From a virus, in IMG/VR virus record IMGVR_UViG_3300032096_000019, positions 1-60,571 of that record: DNA of 60,571 bases. The stretch is one strand, 5' to 3'. Shown piece after piece: positions 51,006 to 58,956 of this stretch. A program made the translations under genes and the position numbers. Position 1 is the first letter of the stretch. Each line of letters opens with the position of its first letter. Under the pieces are notes generated by a model. It was not told the DNA's origin and did no database searches. It was given only the letters and a program-made list of their open reading frames with translations.

Positions 51006-51797
51006 CTACTCCACCTCATCATCAGAGTCTTGTTCAATCAGTGGTAGCATGCCATGGTCCTTTAGAAGCTCATAAATGAACAATCGCCCTTTTTGAGTCC
51101 AGTAGGTGTGTACTTTAGAATGCATCGTTCCATCATTTCCGGGGTACGTATGGGTTTTCGTAGTCGTATATCCATGACGGGCATATTTTTGATACAGAAG
51201 CCAAATCTTACCCTGTCTAAATTGAACGCCAAGATTATGCAGGTATTCATTGAACCAGCGACCGGATTTTCCATAGTCCTTGGCAATGGTAGTGATGGAT
51301 ACCGCATCCTTGCAATTAAGCACCACGTCGTAGTAGCTTGCTTTGGGCTTCATCTCTGCAATCTGCTGTTCTTGAATACCTATGGCAGTCGTAAGTTCAG
51401 CGTTCTTTGTTCTTGCCGCCTTTAACTCCTGTAATGCCTTAATTAGAAAATCTGGATTGGCAAGCAACTCGTCTGTTGCGTAGAGCCCATGCTTTCGAAT
51501 AGTAGGGAGAACCTCGTGGGTTACCCAACGCTTAAAATTTTTGGCCTCCGGTTTTCGAGAAACCAATATGACACTATAAAGACCGCTTTCATTGATAATA
51601 GATACTTCTTGTCTTCCACCAGGGGTGTCGATAATATCGACTCCCTTTTCATCACTGTCCAGGCGGGCCATAACATCGCGGTTGTTTCCAATGTCCAGTA
51701 CACTGCAAACATCTTTGAGCACCCACCAAGGGCTTCCGTTTTTCACTACAGTTCTAACTGCGCTGCCTTCGTAACTAAAAACCTTTAAATCTTTCAT
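51006..51797 (-). CDS. Phage antirepressor, BRO-N plus KilAC, 263 aa
   Basis: N-terminal BRO domain (WWVLKDVCSVLDIGNNRDVM; IINESGLYSVILVSRKPEA; FKRWVTHEVLPTIRKHG) then a C-terminal KilAC/ANT domain (TTIAKDYGKSGRWFNEYLHN, TQKGRLFIYELL). It acts by binding the repressor to allow lytic growth. GGAGGCTTTGAT precedes the ATG. A terminator lies between it and the polymerase gene upstream, so it may have separate control. Confidence 0.92.
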   Translation of the reverse strand: MKDLKVFSYEGSAVRTVVKNGSPWWVLKDVCSVLDIGNNRDVMARLDSDEKGVDIIDTPGGRQEVSIINESGLYSVILVSRKPEAKNFKRWVTHEVLPTIRKHGLYATDELLANPDFLIKALQELKAARTKNAELTTAIGIQEQQIAEMKPKASYYDVVLNCKDAVSITTIAKDYGKSGRWFNEYLHNLGVQFRQGKIWLLYQKYARHGYTTTKTHTYPGNDGTMHSKVHTYWTQKGRLFIYELLKDHGMLPLIEQDSDDEVE

Positions 51798-51863
51798 ATC
51801 AAAGCCTCCAGCATATAGTTGTAGGGCGACAAAACCTTGCCCTCACCTATAAGCCAAAAAAGA

Positions 51864-51883
51864 GGAGGTATCGAACCCCCTCC
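51864..51883 (-). terminator. Terminator after the polymerase gene
   Basis: GGAGG-GGGTTCGATA-CCTCC followed by TCTTTTTT. The flanking CCTCACCWATAAGCSAAAAA stretch is shared with the repeat at 56071, so both are copies of one element. Confidence 0.7.
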
Positions 51884-51885
51884 AT

Positions 51886-53820
51886 TTAATCTTTCTGATA
51901 AAAGTTACACTCAAAGCCATCAGCACGTAGCATAAGCCCTTTAGCCCAAGGCGGGATCTGACTCATAATAGCGCAAATTTTCTCGACGGATTCCTCCTTG
52001 GGCGCTTCCAAAACCACCTCATCGTGGACATGCATGACAATCCGATAACCTGCTTTGTTTAGGTTTCTCATGGCATAACAAAGAAGATCTCTTGAGATGG
52101 CTTGCACGATATTCTCAACAAATTTCGGACCGTAACTATCAATGCGCTCCCATTTTTTTGTTGCTCCTACACCTTCGTATGTCACCGCTTCACTGCCAAA
52201 GCTATTAAGGCCCATTCTTGGTTTTACATAGGATAGTTGTCTCCGGGACGGAAGCCATATTAAAAGCATTCCACTGCGGTATTCAAAGCGGATGCGATGC
52301 GTTTGAGTTTTGATTCGCTCTTTAACAGTATTTTTCACTGATCTATCGACATCCCACCATAGCCTTACAATATTGGGATTTGCATTTCGCCATGCGTTAA
52401 CCAAAGGTTTTAGTTCTTCTTCAGCAAGTCCCATCTCCAAGCCGCCCATAGCCTTTAGAGCTCCTACGGATCCGCCATATCCAAGAGCCAATTCTGCAAT
52501 TTTACCTTTTTGTCTTAAGGGGCTTCCTTTTGTCACTTCCTCCAGGGGGACTCTAAACATCTGAGAAGCGGATGCTTCGTATATTTTCCCATGAGTAGCG
52601 AAGACTTTATTTCTCCACGTTTCGCCTGCAAGCCAAGCAATTACTCTAGCTTCAATGGCACTAAAATCAGCAACGATGAATTTGTGGCCCTCTTTTGGAA
52701 CAAAGGCAGTACGGATTAATTCAGATAAGACATTGGGAATAGACTCGTATAAAAGTTCCAATGCCTCAAAGTACCCACACCTCACTAATTTTCGTGCCTC
52801 TTCCAAATCCGGCAAATGGTTCTGTGGGAGGTTTTGAACTTGAATAAGCCTTCCTGCAAATCTGCCGGTTCGATTGGCACCGTAAAACTGTATCAGTCCA
52901 CGCGCTCTTCCATCAGAACACACTGCATTTTCCATTGTGGTGTATTTCTTTACGCTGGACTTAGCAAGTAACTGACGTAGCTCCAATACTTCACTTAGAT
53001 GGGCTGGAGCTTTCTTTAATAACGCTTTGACGGATGCTTTATCAAGACTATCCGTTTCCAGACCATTTTCGGATAGCCAAGTTTTCATCTGGGCCACTGA
53101 ATTAGGGTTTTCTAGTTTTGTAAGCTCTCTCAGGCGTCCCATCAATTCTTCTCTGACTTTGTCGTCGCATCGGATGGCTTGATGCACCAACTTAAGATCC
53201 AACTGAATGCCTCGATCGTTGATTTGCTGGTCAAGGATATAGTTTTCCCACTCATCCTCCTGCATAGGGAACTTCTGAAGCTTTGCCTGTATAGAGAGCT
53301 CAACTTCAACATCTCGATGGTTATATGCTTTAAATCGATCCCACTTATCCGGATTATGTCCTGGCAAATTGCGTGTGCGGCCACCATTGGTCTTTGTCGA
53401 CTTACAGGGCTGACAGAAATAGCGGATGAGTTCTTTCCCTTCGGTCAGTTTTTTCTTATCCGCTCCTGTTACGATCGCTGCTCCCTTAAGGGAAAGGGGA
53501 AGCCCAAGATACGCAGACCACACCATCGTACAGCGCCATGAATCAGGCTCTAGCCACATACCAAAATAACGGGATAAACAGATGCGTTCAAACTGCGCAT
53601 TGAAAGCCCATTTTGTTACCTTGTCATCCAAAATTGCATCCAGTACCTGCTGTGGAATTTCTTCACCACATGCCAGATCAACCACATGCACCGGTCCACC
53701 ATCCACACTGTAGCCCAAAAGCAAAATATCAAAATTCGGTGCTTCAGCGTAACGATAGACCCCGCTTTTGGCGAGGTCTACGCTACTATATGTTTCTATA
53801 TCTATACTGAGGGTTTTCAT
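51886..53820 (-). CDS. Phage DNA polymerase, family A, 644 aa
   Basis: 3'-5' exonuclease domain (SIDIETYSSVDLAKSGV, NAQFERICLSRYFG, YNHRDVEVELSI) then polymerase motifs: DFSAIEARVIAWLAGE (A), RQKGKIAELALGYGGS (B) and MHVHDEVVLEAP (C). All catalytic acids are present. It replicates phage DNA. It overlaps the ssDNA-binding gene by four bases; a terminator follows. Confidence 0.95.
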   Translation of the reverse strand: MKTLSIDIETYSSVDLAKSGVYRYAEAPNFDILLLGYSVDGGPVHVVDLACGEEIPQQVLDAILDDKVTKWAFNAQFERICLSRYFGMWLEPDSWRCTMVWSAYLGLPLSLKGAAIVTGADKKKLTEGKELIRYFCQPCKSTKTNGGRTRNLPGHNPDKWDRFKAYNHRDVEVELSIQAKLQKFPMQEDEWENYILDQQINDRGIQLDLKLVHQAIRCDDKVREELMGRLRELTKLENPNSVAQMKTWLSENGLETDSLDKASVKALLKKAPAHLSEVLELRQLLAKSSVKKYTTMENAVCSDGRARGLIQFYGANRTGRFAGRLIQVQNLPQNHLPDLEEARKLVRCGYFEALELLYESIPNVLSELIRTAFVPKEGHKFIVADFSAIEARVIAWLAGETWRNKVFATHGKIYEASASQMFRVPLEEVTKGSPLRQKGKIAELALGYGGSVGALKAMGGLEMGLAEEELKPLVNAWRNANPNIVRLWWDVDRSVKNTVKERIKTQTHRIRFEYRSGMLLIWLPSRRQLSYVKPRMGLNSFGSEAVTYEGVGATKKWERIDSYGPKFVENIVQAISRDLLCYAMRNLNKAGYRIVMHVHDEVVLEAPKEESVEKICAIMSQIPPWAKGLMLRADGFECNFYQKD

Positions 53821-54377
53821 GCTAAGAAATCATCATCCACGTCGGTGACAAAATCTTCAGCTGCATTTGTTCTGCCACCTAGAGGCTCACCGTCGCGGAT
53901 CTTTTGAATGTTTCCAAGGCCGCAGGCGATTCCTTTATTGCCATTTGTGTTAAAAGCGTAGAAGTTGATACTTACTCTTGCGTACACCCCTGAGTAGATT
54001 TCCGAACGCTCGAAAATTGGGTTGATGTCTTTGTCTACGACTTGCGGTGGTGTATTGCTATTTGCATTGACGAAATAACTATTCGCATAGGCTTCATCAT
54101 CAGGACGGTCTATGTCCCCATCTCGTTGAGGAAGCTTTAAAGCTGCCTTATTAGGAATCTTGCCGCCAAATTTACCTTTACCTTCTTCAATTGCTGCATT
54201 TACTGCTTCATTAATGGCACCGAGTGTTTTCGTATCACTCTTAGGAATAATCAGGCTCACGCTATATTTTTCAGCGCCACCATTGATTGATTTTGGTTCC
54301 CAAACATTTGCATAAGAGAGTCTTACAACTCCAGTGATTACTTTCGTAGGATTTGTTCTTTTTGCTTTATTTGACAT
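53817..54377 (-). CDS. DUF2815 single-stranded DNA-binding protein, 186 aa
   Basis: NPTKVITGVVRLSYANVWEP, KYSVSLIIPKSDTKTLGAIN, NSNTPPQVVDKDINPI and YSGVYARVSINFYAFNTNGN are DUF2815 features, a phage ssDNA-binding OB-like protein used in replication/recombination. It is placed between the DUF2800 nuclease and the polymerase, as in many clostridial phages. The acidic C-terminus (FVTDVDDDFLA) is typical of SSB-like tails. Confidence 0.9.
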   Translation of the reverse strand: MSNKAKRTNPTKVITGVVRLSYANVWEPKSINGGAEKYSVSLIIPKSDTKTLGAINEAVNAAIEEGKGKFGGKIPNKAALKLPQRDGDIDRPDDEAYANSYFVNANSNTPPQVVDKDINPIFERSEIYSGVYARVSINFYAFNTNGNKGIACGLGNIQKIRDGEPLGGRTNAAEDFVTDVDDDFLA

Positions 54378-54379
54378 AA

Positions 54380-55507
54380 TTATTCCTCCATAAAATCATT
54401 TTTTGCTGTCCCAGTTGTTATTTCAGGACGCTTGTCTGAGACAGGTACAAGCGTTGGTTTCCCTGGCGGCTTCTTGATCAGACCACCTAAGATTTCTTTA
54501 AATTTGGTTTTTCCCATCAATTTTTCCATTTGGGTAATCGTGATGAGGCTTTGCCTGTAGATATCGTTATATCCTGTGTTCTTTGCTGCTTCTGCTACTG
54601 CTTTTTCATCTGTGTACTTGCGATTGGATCGACCTGTCACTACCTTAAATCCAGGCCACTCTTTTCCATGATTCACTGCTGCATCTGTTGCATAAGCCAT
54701 GATTTCATTTGCCCAGCTGGTAAGATCACCAACCGATGATAAAATCTCTGCAATTTCTTCATCTGAAAGTAGTGGCGGCAGTGCAAACTCAAATGTTGCT
54801 AATTTCATCTTGGCTTCCGCCCTTGCTCTACACTTCACTGCCGCCCGGCAAAATTGACACCATTCACCAGCACAGTAATTGCCATCACCTGCAAAGGCTA
54901 GTTCAGCTTTGGGCTTCAACTCTTCCTCAGCCCATTGATATAGGCTTTCTTTTGAAACTGTATATGTGCTAACATTTTCCCGTCTTGGTTGATAGATTGT
55001 CATTGATACTGTGTCGGTGTCATAGATCCCATCAAAGATTTCCAGTGCACCAAGTGCATAGAGCTTCATTTGCGGATTATCTTCTGCACTTACTAAAACG
55101 CCCTGTCCATACTTAAAATCAATAATGTGAAGGCTTCCATCAGCGATAATCACGCAGTCACCGGTTCCAAACCCATCAGGCACATATTTCGAGAAGTTCA
55201 GCCGCTGTTCTATCAAAACGAGTGGATCATTGCAGGTTTGCTTTGCCTGTTCAATAATCTCAAGCACAAATTCCACATAACCATCAGTGTAATTGTCCAT
55301 TTCATCGGAGTCATAAGGTGAGACAGGCTTTTTTGACTGCATCTTAAGTGCCTTTCGAAGCTTGTGTTCACTTAATTCGTGGGCGGCTGTTCCTTCGGCT
55401 GCAGCTTCACCGCTTTTATCATCAAATTCAAGCTCAAGCCTGGCCGATGGTGTGCAATTCAACCAGCGATGGGAACCTGACGCGGAAAGAATAGCATGAG
55501 TGCTCAT
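54380..55507 (-). CDS. DUF2800 Cas4/RecB-like nuclease, 375 aa
   Basis: Has LSASGSHRWLNCTPSARLEL at the start, IIDFKYGQGVLV (D...K of the RecB/Cas4 fold) and Cys residues CQFCRAAVKC for an iron-sulphur or zinc site. DUF2800 nucleases work in phage recombination with DUF2815. Length is normal. It overlaps the following small gene by four bases. Confidence 0.88.
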   Translation of the reverse strand: MSTHAILSASGSHRWLNCTPSARLELEFDDKSGEAAAEGTAAHELSEHKLRKALKMQSKKPVSPYDSDEMDNYTDGYVEFVLEIIEQAKQTCNDPLVLIEQRLNFSKYVPDGFGTGDCVIIADGSLHIIDFKYGQGVLVSAEDNPQMKLYALGALEIFDGIYDTDTVSMTIYQPRRENVSTYTVSKESLYQWAEEELKPKAELAFAGDGNYCAGEWCQFCRAAVKCRARAEAKMKLATFEFALPPLLSDEEIAEILSSVGDLTSWANEIMAYATDAAVNHGKEWPGFKVVTGRSNRKYTDEKAVAEAAKNTGYNDIYRQSLITITQMEKLMGKTKFKEILGGLIKKPPGKPTLVPVSDKRPEITTGTAKNDFMEE

Positions 55508-55812
55508 TTTAATCCCCCCGCATCAGAGAGCAGGGAAGCGTACTTTGATGGATCAATCTTGCTGAGTTTGGATGCACCATACTTTTGAAGTAGTTCTCTC
55601 ACTTCAGCAGTGAATCCATCATGGCTTTTTTCAGCAAGTACAGCTCTTACCTCTTCCAAAGTAATCTGCTTGTTGATTGGCTCATTTACCGGCTCATGTT
55701 GTTGTTTTTCCGTTTCATCATTATTAGTGATTGCATCAGCAACTGCCTGAACACTGTCTGCGAGTGACCTCAGGCCAGAGACTACATCAAGAAAAAGCTT
55801 AGTTTTGCTCAT
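55504..55812 (-). CDS. Small phage protein (Rrp5-like annotation), 102 aa
   Basis: Helical N-terminus, a low-complexity Gln/Glu/Asn linker, then a conserved tail (ITLEEVRAVLAEKSHDGFTA then EVRELLQKYGASKLSKIDPS) like the small phage proteins annotated rRNA-biogenesis Rrp5-like. Role unknown. It overlaps genes on both sides. The tail resembles a short SAP/LEM-like fold. Confidence 0.6.
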   Translation of the reverse strand: MSKTKLFLDVVSGLRSLADSVQAVADAITNNDETEKQQHEPVNEPINKQITLEEVRAVLAEKSHDGFTAEVRELLQKYGASKLSKIDPSKYASLLSDAGGLK

Positions 55813-56014
55813 GGCTCACACCTCCTTCCTTTAATTCCTTGATTTCTACCGTCTCGACTGAGTCACCAGGTGTAATCACAAGCAAGTTTAGATTTTTGCC
55901 GAGTAACCAATCGAGCATTTTACTTCGGACGGTTTTCTTGCTGCTTTCAATTACAGGTTTTCTGTCGCCACCGGGCTTTGTCACATTGATAGTGACTTTG
56001 TGTTTTAGGCTCAT
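55799..56014 (-). CDS. Uncharacterised small phage protein, 71 aa
   Basis: Beta-rich with a basic start (KHKVTINVTKPGGDRKPVIE), RSKMLDWLLGKNLNLLVITP and VETVEIKELKEG. No family recognised. It overlaps the Rrp5-like gene by 14 bases and has a GGAGACGG-like ribosome site. Confidence 0.55.
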   Translation of the reverse strand: MSLKHKVTINVTKPGGDRKPVIESSKKTVRSKMLDWLLGKNLNLLVITPGDSVETVEIKELKEGGVSHEQN

Positions 56015-56070
56015 TGTCCGTCTCCTTTCCGGGGGGCGATTTATTTGCCCCTCACCAATAAGCGAAAAAG

Positions 56071-56128
56071 AAGGTTCTTTCGAACCCCCTTTTCAGGAAA
56101 GATATTGAGGTAGGGTTCTTTCGAACCC
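56071..56128 (-). terminator. Two tandem GAAA-loop hairpins
   Basis: GGGTTC-GAAA-GAACCC (56113-56128) and AAGG-GGGTTC-GAAA-GAACC-CTT-like (56071-56092, followed by CTTTTT) on the minus strand, 20 bases apart. Both have a GAAA tetraloop. The second is a good terminator for the sigma-like gene at 56134; the first could be a stabilising or regulatory stem. Confidence 0.7.
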
Positions 56129-56133
56129 CATTC

Positions 56134-56622
56134 TCATGAAAGTACTTTTCTTAATTTTTCGTGCATCTTCTTCAATCGTTTACGAATAGCTGTCTCTGTA
56201 ACTCCTTCTTCTGTAGCGATATCCACATTGGTTCGGTTTTCGATATAGACCTTCTTAAAGAGCTCCTTTTGTTGGGGAAGGAGGCAATCCATAGCCTTGG
56301 TTAACTTGTCCAGCATATCCAGATGCTCGGCTTCTTTTTCAGCTTCAATAAGTAGCTTTTCTGGATTAGTGCTATTGTCTGCAAGATATTTATTGCGGTC
56401 ATTTGCAGATTCATCTTCACCATCATGGTATGCATCCAGATGAGTAGTCACTCGATAGTCATAACGTCTCTGTTCATCTACTTCGTTATCATCCATGCTG
56501 TGCAGTAATTCAATAAATGAATTCGAAGCTTCTCCAGGGCTAATGGTAATTTTAGTTCCATCTGCTGGATAGTAAATATACTCCGTTCTCTTATTTGGGC
56601 TTGTTTTGTACTTTTTTTGCAT
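56134..56622 (-). CDS. Sigma-70 region 4-like phage regulator, 162 aa
   Basis: The start MQKKYKTSPNKRTEYIY at 56622 is supported by AAAGGAG. The C-terminus (LLPQQKELFKKVYIENRTNV then DIATEEGVTETAIRKRLKK) is a sigma region-4 helix-turn-helix, and the N-terminus (ITISPGEASNSFIELLHSMD) is characteristic of phage sigma-like proteins. It probably controls transcription of early/middle genes. Two tandem hairpins end its transcript. Confidence 0.8.
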   Translation of the reverse strand: MQKKYKTSPNKRTEYIYYPADGTKITISPGEASNSFIELLHSMDDNEVDEQRRYDYRVTTHLDAYHDGEDESANDRNKYLADNSTNPEKLLIEAEKEAEHLDMLDKLTKAMDCLLPQQKELFKKVYIENRTNVDIATEEGVTETAIRKRLKKMHEKLRKVLS

Positions 56623-56660
56623 ATTATTGGCTCCTTTGGTTTTCAAATTTTGGTTTTGAA

Positions 56661-56758
56661 AATCCGCAGAAGCCTAAAATCCGTAGAACAAAAATAACGG
56701 CCAGGGATAGTCCTCTAATGTGAGAACTAATCCTGGCCGTCATACAGCTCTGCGGATT
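56661..56758 (-). ncRNA. Nested inverted repeats, candidate structured leader or terminator
   Basis: Outer arms AATCCGCAGA (56661-56670) and TCTGCGGATT (56749-56758) are a perfect 10-bp match. Inside are ACGGCCAGG (56697-56705) and CCTGGCCGT (56732-56740), also perfect, extended by GATAGT/ACTAAT. On the minus strand the inner stem is followed by TTATTTTTG, so it works as a terminator for the 69-aa gene. The outer stem would trap the sigma-like gene's leader. Confidence 0.5.
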
Positions 56759-56775
56759 ATCTATTCAATTATTTG

Positions 56776-56985
56776 CTATGCTGCTTGAACATGGCTTTCT
56801 ACATGAAAAGTAGAATTATTCGGTCTTAAAACTATTGTCACAACATCATCTCGTTCAATTTTCAACCTTCCTCCTATTGGTATTTGAGTGCTTGTCTTAC
56901 ATCTTTTATATGCAATTTCGATAAAACCTGTAGTCGCATTGCCCTTACATGCTAAACGCCCTTTGCAATCCCTAATATCTTCCAT
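56776..56985 (-). CDS. Small conserved early phage protein, 69 aa
   Basis: MEDIRDCKGRLACKGNATTG, IPIGGRLKIERDDVVTIVLR and STFHVESHVQAA match a small beta-rich protein found at the early end of clostridial phages; two Cys near the N-terminus. GGAGGAGC precedes it. Function unknown. It is the first gene after the divergent control region and is followed by the nested hairpin at 56697. Confidence 0.55.
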   Translation of the reverse strand: MEDIRDCKGRLACKGNATTGFIEIAYKRCKTSTQIPIGGRLKIERDDVVTIVLRPNNSTFHVESHVQAA

Positions 56986-57000
56986 TAATGCTCCTCCTTT

Positions 57001-57171
57001 GACTAATTAGATGCTTGTCTTCTTTCTATCTAAATTTTATATGTTTAATCCCTTCAAATCCTCAGCTAAGACTCGGCTAGGACTCCGCTAAGACTCACTT
57101 TTAATTAAAATATTCTTGCACAAATTAACTCAGCTAATATAAAGCATAAATAAGCGTTTTTAAATATTTGA
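57001..57171. other. Divergent control region with 11-bp iterons
   Basis: Three head-to-tail copies of (A/G/C)GCTA(A/G)GACTC at 57064-57074, 57075-57085 and 57086-57096 have exactly 11 bp spacing, about one DNA turn. GCTAATATAAAGC at 57133-57145 recurs as GCTAATATAAAAGC at 57181-57194. This is the probable operator between the phage early genes (minus) and the ABC-3C operon (plus). Confidence 0.6.
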
Positions 57172-57200
57172 TTGTAATTCGCTAATATAAAAGCTATAAT
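57172..57200 (+). promoter_or_regulatory. Promoter of the ABC-3C operon
   Basis: TTGTAA (57172-57177), 17-base spacer, TATAAT (57195-57200). The spacer contains a repeat of GCTAATATAAAGC. It drives the XRE gene at 57250. Confidence 0.7.
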
Positions 57201-57216
57201 TATAGAGATGAGTTTT

Positions 57217-57232
57217 ATTACCATGCGGTAAT
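57217..57232. promoter_or_regulatory. Operator-like palindrome ATTACC-ATGC-GGTAAT
   Basis: Perfect 6-bp arms in the leader between promoter and ribosome site (GGAGGCG). It is a likely binding site for the XRE regulator encoded 18 bases downstream. Confidence 0.6.
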
Positions 57233-57249
57233 GCTTGGAGGCGATAATA

Positions 57250-57471
57250 ATGGCTTTTAGTTATAACAAACTTTGGAAATTGTTAATTGATAGAAAAATG
57301 ATGAAAAAAGACTTAATGGCTAAAACAAACTTAACATCAACAACAATGGCTAAAATGAGCAAGGATTTGCCTGTAAGCATGGATGTGTTAGGTAGAATTT
57401 GTAAAGCACTTGATGTAAACATAGGAGACATTGTAGATTACGTAGATGACGAAAAATCTACCAATAAATAA
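57250..57471 (+). CDS. XRE/Cro-type helix-turn-helix regulator, 73 aa
   Basis: ATG at 57250 (MAFSYNKLWKLLIDRKMMKK) is preferred because TTGGAGGCG precedes it; a TTG frame start at 57235 is less likely. DLMAKTNLTSTTMAKMSKDL then PVSMDVLGRICKALDVNIGD is the Cro/CI-type fold. It is the first gene of the ABC-3C operon with a palindrome in its leader, so autoregulation is likely; it might also act on the early phage promoter. Confidence 0.85.
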   Translation: MAFSYNKLWKLLIDRKMMKKDLMAKTNLTSTTMAKMSKDLPVSMDVLGRICKALDVNIGDIVDYVDDEKSTNK

Positions 57472-57494
57472 GTGATTGAAAGGGGCTGCAATCT

Positions 57495-58730
57495 ATGAAA
57501 AAATTATGTTTTGGTAGTTTCACAACAATACTAAAACTTTGCAAAGTGAAGAGTGTTACCCAAAAGTGGCTGTGTGGTACATTGCTTCTTTCTATTGCGC
57601 CTACTTATGATATTCGTCACGACGATGGGACTGTTTCAGATTTGTTGAAAGGGAAGAAAAACCTATCTCCTCATGTCACTGAACTTGCTTTAACAGCAGA
57701 CAAGAAAGAACTGTCAGAATACTTTGAAAGAAGTGTATTGCCTTTATTAGATGGTAATAAAAGAAGCCTGATAGTTTTAGCATTGAAAGATATAATTGAT
57801 TCTGATGATACAATCGAAAATGATACTGTTATTGAAATTGTGAACGATATGACAAAGGAAGATATCGCTAACCGTAATGCTTTTGTCTTAGGAGATTTTT
57901 TAGCAGGGATATTTCTTTATACAGTCCTTAATGTCAATAATAGAAACTGCGAAGATAGTATAAAAGAAATAACCCATGAGTACATAGAAAGCTTTGAAGA
58001 TCAAAAAATCAATGTAATCTTTCAGGGTAGCTACAGCAATTTTTCTACTGAAACGGCCCATGAAATTGCTATGGATGCACGCACTTTGGTTCTACTATCG
58101 GAAACCGGAGGTAAATGTCAGCGTTGTAGTAAAGTTTTAGGCATAAAAAAAGAAGGCAACGATGTCAACTACGCTAAAATCATTAACCTTTCCGAAAATG
58201 AAGATATTGTTTTGTGTGTTGAATGTGAGCGTGAAATCCAAAATGCTTCTGATGGAGAGAAACAAGCCCTACTGTCTGCAAAACATGATTTGGAAACATT
58301 TATAACTGCAAGAGAAGCAACTTCACGTTATAAGATTGAAAAACAGATCGAGCATGTTCTACGAGAAGTTGATTTAATGGATGTCACAGTCGATACGCAA
58401 CTTAAAATAAAGCCTGTAAAAGTAGAAAATAAAATTGCTGAAAAGCGCTTAAGAGAGCGCGTACTTTACGATGTCAACAGATTGTACCAGGGGGTTAACG
58501 ACTCCTTAGATCGCTTAGCTGGAGAGAATAAATTGAATACCAATAAATTTGCAAAAAGCATAAAAAGAATGTATGAAGATGCGAATGAAACAAACATATC
58601 ACAAAGCGATCTATACCACCTACTGGTACAAACACTATTTGAAAAAACAGGACGAAAATACAGAGAAGCTTGTGAGATAATTATCTCCTACTTCGTGCAA
58701 AGGTGTGAGGTGTTCGATGAGATTACCTAA
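57495..58730 (+). CDS. ABC-3C system effector/CTD protein with HNH-like zinc ribbon, 411 aa
   Basis: Matches the ABC-three-component family: an N-terminal helical domain (SFTTILKLCKVKSVTQKWLC, then GTVSDLLKGKKNLSPHVTEL) widely shared by these proteins, a middle zinc ribbon/HNH-like region (GGKCQRCSKVLG ... VLCVECEREIQN, ~208-250) and the ABC-3C C-terminal domain with coiled coil (RLRERVLYDVNRLYQGVN). In such systems it is activated by the ATPase to attack nucleic acid; this is known at the family level only. It starts 24 bases after the XRE gene and overlaps the next gene. Confidence 0.75.
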   Translation: MKKLCFGSFTTILKLCKVKSVTQKWLCGTLLLSIAPTYDIRHDDGTVSDLLKGKKNLSPHVTELALTADKKELSEYFERSVLPLLDGNKRSLIVLALKDIIDSDDTIENDTVIEIVNDMTKEDIANRNAFVLGDFLAGIFLYTVLNVNNRNCEDSIKEITHEYIESFEDQKINVIFQGSYSNFSTETAHEIAMDARTLVLLSETGGKCQRCSKVLGIKKEGNDVNYAKIINLSENEDIVLCVECEREIQNASDGEKQALLSAKHDLETFITAREATSRYKIEKQIEHVLREVDLMDVTVDTQLKIKPVKVENKIAEKRLRERVLYDVNRLYQGVNDSLDRLAGENKLNTNKFAKSIKRMYEDANETNISQSDLYHLLVQTLFEKTGRKYREACEIIISYFVQRCEVFDEIT

Positions 58731-58956
58731 TAAAGTAACCACATATACAAACAGCATCATTGCCCTCTTCCCTAATATCCTAGAAGCACTGGAAGAAAGC
58801 GATATGATACCAAAAGAACTATTTGAACAAGTATCTTTAGGTAAAGGAACTATGGGGGATTTTTTAAGCGCCTTAGATTGCTTGTTTGCATTAGGCCAAA
58901 TTGAAATTATTGAGGAAGGGAGGGTACTACACTATGTTAAAACAGATTCACTGTGA
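58717..58956 (+). CDS. ABC-3C middle component, 79 aa
   Basis: The start at 58717 (MRLPNKVTTYTNS) follows GAGGTGTTCG; an upstream ATG at 58705 is unlikely. ALFPNILEALEESDMIPKEL then GTMGDFLSALDCLFALGQIE resembles the winged-helix-like middle component of ABC-3C systems. It overlaps the effector gene by 14 bases and the ATPase gene by 23, the tight coupling seen in these systems. Confidence 0.7.
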   Translation: MRLPNKVTTYTNSIIALFPNILEALEESDMIPKELFEQVSLGKGTMGDFLSALDCLFALGQIEIIEEGRVLHYVKTDSL

